This document shows, piece after piece, positions 1 through 11,100 of a stretch of DNA of 31,325 bases. The stretch covers positions 41,374-72,698 of the forward strand of contig CDMY01000448.1 of assembly GCA_001179505.1 (NCBI GenBank). The letters are read 5' to 3'. Source of the stretch: Vitrella brassicaformis (lineage: Eukaryota > Sar > Vitrellaceae). A program made the position numbers and the translations under genes. Numbering within the stretch: the first letter of the stretch is position 1; each line of letters starts with the position of its first letter. The notes beneath the pieces are model-generated. The model was not told the DNA's origin. It searched no databases and was given only the letters and a program-made list of their open reading frames with translations.

Positions 1-87
1 CCACCACTCACGCCCACCCATCCATCCCGCAGGCAGCACCCTCTATCATCCATCATCGATCAGCCAGCCAGCCAGCCAGCCAGTTAG

Positions 88-1679
88 TCACACACTATCG
101 TCCCCCTCCCCGTCCCCCCTCTTGGCAGCGGCGGTGCTACGGCGACCCAGCAACCCTCCCGTCAGCCGACTCAACAGGCCCCCCTGGTGCATGGGGGGCG
201 ACTCGTCACCATTCTCGGGGATGCGGAACCTCGGCAAGTTCATGGCCGCACCGCCACCGCCACCAGCGGCAGCAGCAGCTGCAGGAGGGGATTCTTGCTC
301 TGGGGTCTTTTCCTGCTCCTGCTCCTGCTCCTCGGTGGCTTCTGGCTGCTGCAGCTCGTGTGGCTGGGTGCTTGCGATGGCCTTGAATCGTGTGCGTATG
401 ATGCAGACGAAGGCGCCGAACTCGATCTGCTTGGCGTTGAGGGCCGTCACCAGGGCGGGCAGGTCAGCGATCGGGGGGTCGCACAGCAACACTGAGTGAG
501 CAAGGGGCAGGGAGTCCACACACAGACAGACAGACAGACAGACACACAGACAGGCAGACAACAAGTGGGTCCATGTGATGTGCGTGGCGTGTGCGTACCT
601 TTGTATTCGGTCTCGTCGTCTTTGAGGTAGAGTTCAAAGGCGTACTCCTTGGCGTCATCGGCCGGGTGCAGGTTCGTGAAGATCACGCGCACGTGGCCCT
701 TGCCCACGGAATCTGTGGGTGCACGTCACATCACATGAGTGTATACCGCCAGGCACACTCGTCCGTCCGTCCATCCATCGGTCTATTGTCACCCACCTAC
801 CCACTCACCTGCAACTCGGGAGAGTTTGAGTCCGAGTTTGCGCTGGAAGCTGGATATCAGCACCTCGTACTCGGCGTGACGCTCAACCATCTTGGCCTTC
901 TCGCGCTCGTACACTGACACAACACAACACAACACACCACACCACACCACACATGTCCCAGCGCTTCTCTCCCTGCACGCCACGCCTGCACGTCTGCCTA
1001 TCTATCTGTCTCTCTCCTCGTATCGTGGTACCTACTTACCTTTCTTTGCGCGTTCTACTTTGGCTTTCATGTGCCCCGTTTCGGTCTCGGCGTTGCGCAC
1101 GTCCTCGGGCAGACGCTCCAACTTGGACAACACATCCTAAACACACAGATAGATAGACCAGCACGCCGCCATGTGTGTGGCTGAAGGCATCTGTTGCTGG
1201 CTGTGAGCATGTTATGTTGCGGACGCTAAGCTGCTGCTGGAAGTCGGCCTCCTTCTGCTGGAAGAGGCCCTCCTCTGATAACACACACCATCAGCAACAA
1301 CGTTGGCACATGGCAACACGTCTGTCTGTCTGTCTGTCTGTCTGGTGCGGTGGTCATCTCTTGGTCTTTTACTGGCTTGGTACTCCTGCAGCTTGGTCCG
1401 GTAGGCAAACACCTCCTTCTGGATCTCACCCAACACACCTGCGCCGCGCCATGGACCCGACCCACATCCGCCCGCCACGCCATCCATCCCACCCCACTTC
1501 GATACCTTACCTTGTTTGGTGGTCTTTGAGTCCTGGCATCTCTGCTTGCCGACCTCGGCTATCTTGAGGCACTGGTCGCGGACCTTCTGTGCGACCTCGA
1601 CCTCCTCCTGCAACGCATCCTTCAGCTGCTGCTGGCTTGCCAACAGCTGACGGATGAACGCTCCGTCTTGCGGTGCCAT
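88..1679 (-). CDS. SPC25: Kinetochore protein Spc25 (Ndc80 complex subunit)
   Basis: Seven exons: 1511-1679, 1373-1438, 1225-1274, 1040-1136, 809-913, 599-712, 88-491, giving 334 residues with all phases closing. Spc25 pairs with Spc24 at the inner-kinetochore end of the Ndc80 complex, which links chromosomes to spindle microtubules. Residues 1-140 are heptad-rich (coiled coil, Glu/Gln/Lys). Residues about 145-241 match the Spc25 RWD head: LGLKL, then VIFTNLHP, YAFELYL, LLCDPP and a closing FVCIIRTRF. Human Spc25 is about 224 residues. This one carries an extra 93-residue tail rich in Glu, Gln, Ala and Gly, with a short GGLLSRLTGGLLGRR stretch. The exon 3 donor (GTCCGC at 1224) is weak but the only phase-consistent choice I found. 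The start is the ATG at 1679 in good context; an in-frame ATG lies four codons upstream. Recognition rests on the RWD head. Confidence 0.85.
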
Positions 1680-1879
1680 TTCCCACCCCAATCTCTGTTT
1701 GTAAACTTCGTGGGCGAACTTGAAAGACCGTTATTTCGTGGGCAGCGCAGCAGGCCATGGCCCCATTTGGATAGCGCTCGCCCATCATGATACTTAAACC
1801 CCATTTGGATAGCGTCTTTGTCGCCTGAAGCATTGATTCAGCCACTTGATTCAGCCCCAACTTGAAGGCTTGCAGAACG
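1680..1879. promoter_or_regulatory. Divergent promoter between SPC25 and coiled-coil gene
   Basis: This 200-bp spacer separates two start codons that face away from each other. It contains a 16-bp perfect direct repeat (ccccatttggatagcg) at 1761-1776 and 1799-1814. An 11-bp perfect repeat (ttgattcagcc) lies at 1833-1843 and 1846-1856, and ttcgtgggc occurs twice near 1709 and 1736. Repeated short elements between head-to-head genes fit paired factor-binding sites, but the function is inferred. The minus strand is open here, so a coding extension of SPC25 is a less likely alternative. Confidence 0.5.
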
Positions 1880-4016
1880 ATGATGGCCGACTCATTGGGG
1901 GCTGACGCCAACATGGACACGAAGGCTCAGCAGGTGGTCAGACAGACAGACAGACAGACAGACAGAGACCAAGACGCCACTCATGTGTCCTGTCTGTCTG
2001 TCTGTCTGTCTGTCTGTCGGGGTCAGGAGGATAAGCCAGGGCCTTCATCAGGCCCCAGTTCAGAGGTAGGCACAAATATGCATGGGAACTTGACAGGCCA
2101 CCCACATGTGCAGGGCGGTGTATCTGCGTCTCTGCTCCAGGAGTGTCGTCACGATGTGCTCGACGGACGGCTGGAGTCGTTGAGAAAGTAGGCAGACATA
2201 GCGAAACGATAGAGACATGAATATGCATCATATATGGTGTCTGTCTGCCTGTACCTTCTCCCGCAGGTCTTTGCATGAGAAGCGCAGCCGCAGTCTCAAG
2301 ATATTCGAGCGCCTGTCCACTGTGGCCGACCGCATCCAGCACGTCACCTTGTGCTCCACGGCACCGGCAGCTGTGGTGATGCCCCCGCCACCCCAAGAGG
2401 AGAAAGCAGCCCCGGGCAGCAGGCAGACCACCATAGACCGGCTGGTGGGCGAAGGGAGCCCCTTGAGTGCGTCGTCTAACGAAGAGTGAGTTACCGGAGG
2501 GATGTATTGTCTTTCATTCCTTCCATTGCCATTTCTTCTTCTTGCTGTCGGTCGGTCGGTTGGCTTCTTGCAGCTTCGCCCCGGAGAACAAAGCATCGAC
2601 CAAGCCAGTCATCCCGCCGCTCAACATGTCACGCCTGGCAGACAGCAGAGAGCCGGATCCCCCTCTGGGAGACGCGGAACGGGAAGGCCTGCTGCAGAAA
2701 CAACACGAAGAGGCGGAATGCGCGCATGCTCGGCAGGGTGACGAGGATGCCGGCGTTGATGAGAGGCGAGAGCAAGGCGGTGACGTCTCTGTCCCCTGTG
2801 GCATCCCGAGTCCATTCTTCCAGACCAAGTTGGAAGAGGAGCTGTGGACGGAGGTGTTGCGGCTGCGGCGGGAGAGCGAGGCAGACCAGGACACATGGAA
2901 CACCAAGATGGCACAGGTGAGGCAGCATGAGACACGACCACATTGGACACATTGGACAAATGGAGGATTCGACTTTTTCTCCTCTTTGCTGGGTGCAGTT
3001 TCATGAGCAGCTTTGTCGGCTGGAGGCCGACCAGGCCGAGAAACAGAGCATCATTGACCAACTAACACACACCATCCAAAATGTCCAGGTAAGGACTAGG
3101 ATCATGCCTGCACCGCAAACAAGACGTCCCTCTATGTGTTGGCCGACAGGCGATTCTGGAGTCGCTCTTTGGCGAGCTGAGAGACATCCGACTGACCATT
3201 CGCGGCCTGCGCAGAAGACCTTCCTCTCCGAGAAGGGGAGGCTCGTCTCGTGTTTCTTCCGCCAACCCACGGCAGGGTCGGGCGTTGACACATTCGCCAG
3301 CCGTCAAAGAGCTGCCAGCTGTCGTGCCACGCGTCAAGGTGCCCTCAGTACCGCCATTGAAGCTGTCAGACTCCTTGAAGAAGGACAAGACAATCGACAA
3401 GGATGAGGACAGCAATGTCCTTCTTCAAGGAGCGGCTAAGACGGAAGTCACAATGTCTCCTCAGTACAGCAAGGCTGCAGCCCCTCCCGCCCTCTTTGCA
3501 GCGCCCCTCGCTCCCCCAGAGTCGCCTGTACTGTGTGTCCGCACCCCTCCGACATTCAGATCGTACAATGAGACGACAGGCCGTTCTCCGCCGCCTCTCT
3601 GGCTGATCCAGCCGCCTACCACAGCTGGCACTATGGTGCCTGAGGGTGTGGAGACGATGAGAAGCGTCCCAGATGAGGGAGTCAGGAAGACAGTCAAGGG
3701 GGGTGTGGTCCCCAAAAAGGGGCTCTTACAAGATCGGCCGCCCTCCGCGAGGAGGGAGAAACGCCCACCACTGGCGCGATCGGTGTCTCTGCCGCCTCCG
3801 CATTATAATAGGCCCTTTCGACCGCGATTTGTGCTGCCTCCTCCTCCGCGTCGGCCGCCGCCGCCCTTGCCCCCTGCTTACGTGGTGCGGCCGATGCCTG
3901 TGCCAGTGGTGTATATGCGGCCGGTGCCGCCTGTGGCGTATGTGTATGCGGGGGTGGACTCACGTGCAGCGGCGGGGTGTCTGGGTGCATGCAGACCGAA
4001 GCACAGAGGACGATAG
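1880..4016 (+). CDS. Unrecognised coiled-coil, proline-rich protein
   Basis: Seven exons: 1880-1933, 2027-2065, 2114-2187, 2267-2485, 2574-2916, 2999-3088, 3150-4016, giving 561 residues with matching phases. I do not recognise a family. Residues about 215-295 look like a coiled coil (LEEELWTEVLRLRR, then CRLEADQAEKQSIIDQL, then SLFGELRDIRLTIRGLRR). The C-terminal third is low complexity and basic. It ends in a proline-rich stretch (about 480-545) with poly-Pro runs and repeated PxPVxxxRP units, the sort of sequence that binds SH3, WW or profilin partners. Residues 367-381 match a motif in the convergent neighbour. The start is one of two tandem ATGs at 1880/1883. The gene is head-to-head with SPC25, so co-expression is plausible. 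Intron 1 is built almost wholly of CAGA and TGTC repeats. The gene call is fairly sure, the function unknown. Confidence 0.7.
1939..2018 (+). repeat. Complementary CAGA/TGTC repeats inside an 93-bp intron
   Basis: A 28-base CAGA run (1939-1966) and a 28-base TGTC run (1991-2018) are reverse complements and occupy most of the intron 1934-2026. In the transcript they could pair over roughly 25 bp with a 24-base loop, bringing the 5' and 3' splice sites together. The repeats are seen directly; pairing is inferred. Confidence 0.85.
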
Positions 4017-4164
4017 ACTGACAGACAGATCAATCACCCAATCAGTGTATGGATGGTATGTACACATCAGAGCGGTGCGGTCCCGGACCGGAACACACAC
4101 ACGGACATGCAATGCACACGCGTGAATGTCTTGACGGACGTGGTGTCTCAAGCAAAGGGTTCAA

Positions 4165-6065
4165 TCACTGAGCCCCGCCCTCCTTCCTCTTTGCTCTATT
4201 GCCCTCACTGAGTGCCCGATAGAAGGAATCAGCGTCCATGACTGGAGCGAGAGGGACAGACGACCACAAATGGCGCCGCTTGTTGATCGTGTGCCCGATG
4301 GTAGGCGTAGCCCCGAAGAGCCTTGCCAATGCGGGCTGATCAGTGTACTCGTCCTTGAAGGCTGTCATGGGCCCCTCTTTGCTCTTCTTCATGCACCGCA
4401 CGGCCGCCACCACCTGCTTGAAGTGCTCGCGGCTGTGTCTGTCACACTTGTCGAGCCACCTTTGCACCAGCCCGTGATGAGCCTGGGCCACCACATCCAC
4501 AAACGTGACCTGCGACGCAGAAGAAAAAGGCACGCAGCTGGGAGAGCCATGATTCTGTTGGGTGTGTGTGACCTGTGATGGTGGTCTGGGTATCGCCCCC
4601 GCTTCGAAAGTGTCGTCGATTTGCTTTTCGTAGGACGTGACAAAGCGGCGATCCGGCGGATAGCCGACACCAACGTCCCACGGAACGCTTTGCTTCTGAA
4701 AGGAGGAGACACATACACGAAGCCCTGACGTGAATCACCCATGAGCCGTGGTGTGTATACCCCTTCGAGCCACCGACCCACCCATCCCACAGACCATAGC
4801 GACAGGCGCCAGCTTCCTGTATATCTTCTCGAACCTGTCATTGTTAGCAAACGCTGCGCCAACCACAGAGAGCGAGAGAGAGAGAGACAGACAGGCACAA
4901 GCATTCATCCCCATGTCATGATGGCACAGATACACGGACAGGCAGCCGCCCGCCCACTTACCCCGTTTATGGAATTTGAAGTGCGCTCTGCTCATCGACA
5001 CCCACATGTTGCCCGCAAACGAGTCTGGTGGCGTCTCGCTCATACAGTCAAATGTCCTGGCATCGCTGGTCGACTCGCTACTCTCCGCCTCTGTGGGCGC
5101 GTGTTGCGACGAGAGGAAGTGTCTCGGCGGGTAGTGGTGGTTAAGCCACGCATTAAGCGTGTTGCTGTACTGAGAAGACGTTGTGATTTCCGTCTCGGCA
5201 GCACCAGAGGAGGGAGCTCCTTTCCTCTTTGACTTTGGTCGCCGGTGACTCCGGAGCTGCAGGAAAGCAAAACAAGGCACTTGTGCATCTATGTCTTTGT
5301 GAGGTGCTCAGCTGGCGTCTGGTTGTTACCTTCTTATCGAGAAACAGCCGGACGGGCGGAACAGCATACGAGTCTTCGCTTCTGGCCTGCCGTCCTGGCC
5401 TTCTCTCGTCAGGCAGAGAGCGGGCACCGATGGACGGCAGGTGGCCCTTCTCTTGGTGCAGGCTTGCTGGTGAGCTGTGGGCAGGGACGGCCGCCTGCCG
5501 CTGCACTGTCATACCGGCGTGGGGAGGAGGGAATGTCTTGGTGCGCCTGTGGAGGGAGGGGGTGCTCCTGTCATCACAAAGGAGAATTGTGTCTTTTGGG
5601 GCGGTTTGTCCTCCTCACTCACTCACTCACCCACTCATTGACTCACTTTGTCTGCGGCGGCGCCTTCGTGAGCGTTTTTGTGAGCGCGTTGTCCTTCTTG
5701 GGGCTGCCGGGCACAGACGCTGCTTCTGCGCGTGTCTCAGCCTGCTCCTCCCCCCTCTGTATGGCGCCGTGTACGGTGAGCAGGGAGTCGAGCATGCCCA
5801 GGAAACGCCGCTGCTCCAACTCGCTCCGCCATTTCTGCAAGAGAGAGGACCGCACTGACACTGACTCATCCGCCAAACATGAATGGGTGTACATGCATTG
5901 CTTCGTCATGACGGTGCGTACGTGCCACTCCAGAAGTGAGGGCAGCTCTTCCTTGAACAGAGTTGTCACGAACGACTCGCGGCAAGACTTGATTGACTCT
6001 CGCTCGGCGGCCATTTTCTTCTCAGCGAGCTCAGCTCCCCCCAGCGGCCCCCGCATGCATGCCAT
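4165..6065 (-). CDS. Unrecognised seven-exon protein
   Basis: Exons: 5922-6065, 5647-5834, 5330-5567, 4962-5256, 4795-4853, 4573-4695, 4165-4509, giving 463 residues in frame. No family recognised. The N-terminus (residues 1-80) is helical and charged. The middle is basic and low complexity (residues about 110-205). The C-terminal half (about 220-430) looks globular and conserved-like, with NTLNAWLNHHYPPRHF, NMWVSMSRAHFKFHKR, FEKIYRKLAPVA, then HHGLVQRWLDKCDRHSREHF. The SRAHFKF-type wording recalls short motifs of ciliary microtubule-associated proteins, but this is only a resemblance. Residues 208-222 nearly repeat residues 367-381 of the convergent neighbour. The start ATG at 6065 is the first in frame, and a second lies 9 bases on. 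The donors of exons 5 and 6 (GTCTGT, GTCACA) are weak and were chosen because they keep phase. Confidence 0.65.
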
Positions 6066-6210
6066 TGCAGACGTCTTTTCCGTCTCTGAAATATTCACTG
6101 GATGAGCTTTTTTCGGCGATTTCTTGCCGCTCCTTCGAAAACTGGTGGTGCTTCGGCCCTCGGCTCGCAAAAAGCCGGTTTTCCGGAAGAATCTCCCCCC
6201 GTCTGCAAAA
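6066..6210. promoter_or_regulatory. Divergent promoter, 145 bp
   Basis: This is the shortest of the head-to-head spacers, between the starts at 6065 (minus) and 6211 (plus). It includes a T-rich patch near 6108-6125. I see no clear TATA box or repeated element. The assignment as a shared promoter rests only on gene orientation and spacing. Confidence 0.45.
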
Positions 6211-7735
6211 ATGGCGCTTGTGTTGCCTCACGAGGTCTGGCGAGACCAGGTGGTGTCCAATCTCGGCGTCTGCGACGTCAGCAGGGTCAGATCCTCGTCA
6301 CGCCCCAGCGGCACCTCCGTCATCGGCTGTGATTTCATCTTGCGGCGCATCGACGCATTGCTGAGGCGCTATGGGCTGAGTGGGCTGATTGACGTCGATA
6401 GACATGGCGGGGCGGCTGGGGCGGCTCCGCTGCCCGGCGGCCTCTCGCGCATCGACTACCTGTGCCCGCGTGCTGTATCTGCTGGAGCGTGGTGGCCGTC
6501 GGTGGGCGTGGCTGGGCGGCTTCCTCCGCTTGGCGGCCATCTATCGGCTGACCCCCACGATGCCTCTGGTGATATCGGCTGAGTGGGTGCAGCAGCACTG
6601 GCCCATCAGGGCCGCCCTGCACCAGCTGCAGCTCTCATTGGCCGTCTACAAGACCATCGGCCATCTGCTCAGCTACCAGGGCGACAGCCTGGCCCTGACC
6701 ACAGACGAGCAGACTGGCGAGAATGGCGAGGTCAGTCACATCAGACGGGACATTCACGAGTGACGTGTGCTGTCGTCATGCCGTTGCCATACGTCTGTGT
6801 CTGCAGGATGGTGGGCCTGACGAGAGCAGTGGCGAGAATGAGGACCGCCAGGAGGGCGAGGTGGCGGAGCCGATAGAGCAGGATGGTGACGAGCAGGTGA
6901 GCGACACGTGCTGCACTCCTGACGCACACAGACGTGTGGATGCCACGGTATCGACCTGTTGTAGGATGATTTGATGGAGAGTGTCCCCGACCAAGGGCAG
7001 CACGAGCCTCCCCTGCCTCCCTGCCCCTCTGCCTCCGAATACGACACCTGGCACTGGTGCCGCAGCGGGGCTCCCCCCTCACAAGAAGGCGATGACGAGA
7101 GTGACGAGAGTGATGAGAGTTACGAGAGTGACGACAGTGACGACCACCACAACTATCCCCACAAGGTCGGCGATGTGCGGTTCTGCATTCTGCCGACCGA
7201 TGAGGCCCCGGGCAACCAGCCCTACGACACAGACGACCCGGCCGTTGAGGAGGACGGTGTTTTCCGCTACTCGTCATCCTCGGCCTTCATGACGGACAAC
7301 CTCATGTGCTACTGGTCCGGTCGCGAAGGAGCCGAGGATGAGGCAGCGGGCGACCAGGAGATCCTGATGGCGTCAGTCCCACGCAATGATGCCCGTCTTC
7401 GGTCCCTCATGGCCACAGAGGCCTTCGGCGACTGCATCGTGGCGGACACGCATGACGAGGATGGGGGGGATCTGCCTTTGGGACGCACCGTGGTGCTGTG
7501 TGGCCACCGGTCGAATGAGACCGTCGCTGCGCACCTGCGAGTTGCGCGTTGGAGCACACACATTGACATAGAGATCTTCACGACAGAGGGGTGTGTGGGT
7601 GGCGGTGTGTCTGTGGATGAGTGCTATCCCATTACCGTCCGCCATGCCCGTGATGTGCTCAGACGAGTCAGACTAGAGAGGGAGGTGGTAGACCAGGGCA
7701 GGCGCATGGATGACGACGACGACGACGACGAGTAG
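6211..7735 (+). CDS. F-box-like acidic protein
   Basis: Proposed exons: 6211-6328, 6402-6730, 6807-6896, 6965-7735, giving 435 residues. The start sits in good context (aaaaATGG). Residues 4-30 (LPHEVWRDQVVSNLGVCDVS followed by RVRSSS) fit the F-box pattern, so a role as a substrate adaptor of an SCF-type ubiquitin ligase is possible, but the match is weak. After the first intron a helical region (VLYLLERGGRRWAWL) follows, then a long acidic segment with DES repeats. The C-terminal domain is unrecognised (DVRFCILP, DNLMCYWSGR, GRTVVLCGHRSNE), and the protein ends in a run of Asp. The first intron (73 bp, GTGATT donor) is the only phase-compatible way I found to join two open frames. If it is wrong, the F-box part and the rest may be separate, or a frameshift may exist near 6465. 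Confidence 0.55.
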
Positions 7736-8192
7736 TCACCCACGTTGCCTGTTCGTGGGAGGCTTCGCGCGTTGAGTGTGCGCCTGTCTGTCTGTCTGTC
7801 TGCCTGTCGACTCGTTTTGCTGTCCGCTCAGAGATGGACGGCCTTGGCCTTCATTCGATGAGTTGTGTTTCAGTCAATCCTGCGTGCCACCTCTACCACA
7901 CCACACCGCACCCCGCCACACCACACCACACCACACACGTGCACACGAGGAAATGTCATAGTGTTTGAGAGCCGCCACTCAGCGCGCATTCTTTATCAAT
8001 CATCTCATCTCGTGTAGAGAGAGCTACACACAAATACTTCCTGTCCAGTCAGCAAAACCGGCAGAATATACGACATGAAGCGACAGACAGACAAGACAGA
8101 CAGACAGACAGAGAGGCCGGCCCGGTCATCCATCTATCTGTGTGGATCTGCGCCACCCACTGTGGTTGGGTAGGTGACTGGCTGCTGGTCAG
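7736..8192. other. Convergent spacer with simple repeats
   Basis: This is the tail-to-tail gap between the F-box-like gene and the MCTP-like gene. It holds a TGTC run (about 7786-7808), a CACAC-rich tract (about 7898-7938) and CAGA runs (about 8081-8113). Both 3' untranslated regions must lie here. No gene or RNA is recognisable. Confidence 0.6.
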
Positions 8193-11100
8193 TCAGTCAG
8201 CCCGTCCATCCCCCATCCCCCCAGTCTGCTCGCCCTTGCCCTCCGCCGCACCACCGACTGACACGTGTCTTCTCAACCCTTCCTGACCACCCCTCAATCC
8301 TTGCTGATGATGAACGGCCGCAGAGGAGGGGCCACCACCCACACCTGTGGCCACACGCACCCCTCTCCGCTGCCGCATCAACGTCTGGTCCTGTCTGGCG
8401 GCCTCGTCACGATCCTCCTCTGGAATATATGTCAGATCCGTCTGCCCCCTTGCCAGATGGTGGTGGTGCTGCTGCTGATGATGAGTGGCGCTGCCAGGGG
8501 GTGGAGGGACAGGGATCGGCTGCCGCGGGAAAAGCGACGACATGGGCGAGTCTCCGTCGGTGCTGGAGCCGTAGAATCGCTCTCGCTCCCTGAGGTTGCT
8601 CTCTCGGTGGGTGAGGAAGGGGAACTGGAATGGCTGGAAGATGCTGTCGGCGTCAGAAGACGATGCGCATTGGATGAGGTAGTGGCCCACTGCGTCGCTT
8701 GCGTTGGGGTGGGCGGGGGTGAATGAGGGCGGCAGGAAGGCCGACAAATCGCGCACACACTGGCAGACAGACAGACAGACAGAGAGGCGGACAGCAGGAG
8801 AGACACGCCGTCCACGTGCTCTGTGTCTTCTCTGGGAGGCATCTTCGCATTCCCTACTTGAGTGGCGGCGATGAGTCGATGGTCAAGTTCCCTTTGGTCC
8901 GGCACCCTCACCCACCAGTGCGTCACAAACCTCCCCAGCCAGTCGACCCATCCGCTCACCCACTCAACCGCCACACTCCACATCGACACCACCGGCCGCC
9001 ACCTCAACCACGCTCTCAATCCCCGGCTGTCTCGAGCACTGGCCTGCACACGTGGTAAAGGTGGGGGAGGGGGGCCGGCCTCACGCAGCGAGCCTGAGCG
9101 CGCCAAAGGCGTGTTGCGGTAGGGGGGAGCGGGGTGTGGGTGTCGCCTTTTCGGCTGCTGCTGCGGCTTTGTGGCTGCTGCAGCAGGCTCTTCGGCTTTG
9201 CGATTGGCGACGGGTGGGCTGTGTTGATGGTTGTCGTCCTCCGCCTTTATCGCAGCAGCCTTGGGGATCCACGGCAGCTTTGTCGTGTCTGCGGCCTCAC
9301 TTGCTGGTGGCTGTGGCTGCGGCTGCGGCAATGGTGCCTCCTCTTCCTGTGTATTCCGCCTTGTTCCACTCCTTCCCCCACCCCCACCCCCAGCGGCAGC
9401 GGCAGTTGGCTCGCTGAAGAGCCCTATCTTGCCTTTGCCGCTCTTGAGCTTGCTGACAAGAAGGTTGTTCTCCCACTGCGACAGTAGGTGCTGCAGAGGA
9501 CCTTGCTGCTGCTGTTGTCTCTGCTGCTGCTGTCTCTGTCTCTGCTGCTCTCGGTCTGGGTGGTCCTGTGTGGTGGTGATAGTGGGGGTGGGTGTGTGTG
9601 AGGGGGATGCAGGCGCGTCACGGTCCCCGCTGATGTCCATGAAAGTGGGGTGGGGCTGGGGAGGCGGCGGAATGTGTGGATGGTGGCTGTGGGCGGCCGA
9701 CAGGGCATCACGCGGCGGGGAAGACAGAGACCGCGGGTGGCCGTGGCTCGGCTGGGGAGATGACGATGCTGAGAGGGACTGTGTCGTCTTGCCTTCCGCT
9801 CTCAATGTAGGGTCGGACTTGATGGCCTTGACCAGCACCCATCCGAACACCGCCGTGCGCACGATCAGCTGTGGCAGCATCGACAGGAGGAAGAGGCCGA
9901 TCGACACGAGCCCGCCGCCACAGAGGATGATGAGCAGCCCCAGCCGGCTGATGTCCTCGTCTTGCCACCCGAAGGCCACTCTGATCTTCTCCCCCAGGCA
10001 CGCAATGCCGCCGGCGAGTTTCTGCACGCCGCCCATGAGCTTCTGCGTGTTGTGGAAGGACTCGAGCACCGACCCCTCGGGCAGGGCATTGCCGAAAACT
10101 GGGAAGGGGTGGCCGTCCTGGTCGATGGCCACCAGGTCGAAAGCGCCGAAGGGCGTGTCGACGCCCCATCCCTGCTCTCGCTTCGCCTGCGACAACACGG
10201 ATGGGTGAGCGCCGCTCGACGTGGGCGTGGCCGTCTCGTCGCCGCTGCCCACCCCATTTGGCTGTCGTTGAGGCGCCTCTGCCGCCGATCCCCAGTTGCT
10301 GTGGTCGCCGTGAGTGGTGGCTGACGGATGGTGTGCCGCTGCCTTTGGCTGCTGGTCGTGCATGGGGGGCGCCTTGGCGGGGGATGCCGGCTGGGAGGGC
10401 ACTAGGGGCGAGAGAAACGACGCGTCAGCCGGCCACTGGGGGAAGGCGAACGGCCCCTTGCTCTGCAGCGCGTCCCAGAGAGACGAGAGGGCCTTCCTGC
10501 TCCTGCTGAAATCAGGCGCATCCTGCTGCGAGAGCTGCCGTGGGAGGGACCTCTTGAGGATGCCTCCTCCCCCTCCCCCTCCCCCGGCCTTTGGCGTGAT
10601 GGCCGCACCCACAGTGGTGCTGCGGGGGCTCCTCACCGTGGCCACCTTCCTCTCAACAAGGCCTTCCGAGTGGTTGCCAGCCAGGTCGTCGAAATGCCGG
10701 TCTAGGGCGCGTTTCGCCAGCCGCCCTGCGCGCTCATCCACTGGCTCTTCGCGCATCGCCGCCTCGAGTAGCCGTGGGCGGATCACCAGGTCGCTGTCAG
10801 AGCAGTTTCGCCGCATGGTGTCAGGCGTGGGTGCCTCCTCAGCTCCCGTTGTGGACCCGCCGACGTCACTCATGGCGCGTCGGAGAGGCAGCGACTGCCA
10901 TTGAGAGGACAGCAGCACGAGCAACGATGAGGGGTCCAGCTGCTCCTGATCCGGCATGTCAGCTTTGGCCGCCACGGGCGGCGACATGGCCGACGCCATC
11001 GGCCGGGTCGACGCCTCCGATGCCTCTTCTGTCTGCTTGATGGGCAGTGTTCTGGCGCCGGTCTGTCTGGCGAGCGTCGAGAGCTTGAATGGGTTGCGCC

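Noticed and set aside
1507-1920. Minus-strand frame extending SPC25 upstream (contains APNESAIIVLQAFKLGL)
   Set aside because: It reads in a different frame from SPC25 exon 1 and overlaps the start of the plus-strand gene. I prefer promoter sequence, though a small unknown peptide cannot be excluded.
5245-6105. Open plus-strand frame opposite the seven-exon unknown gene
   Set aside because: The minus-strand exon set closes in phase over 463 codons; this frame spans its introns and looks random, with simple-repeat peptides.
9231-10208. Long open plus-strand frame opposite the MCTP-like gene
   Set aside because: Cys/Ser-rich, low-complexity translation; it is the shadow of the large minus-strand exon with its hydrophobic hairpins and in-phase splices.
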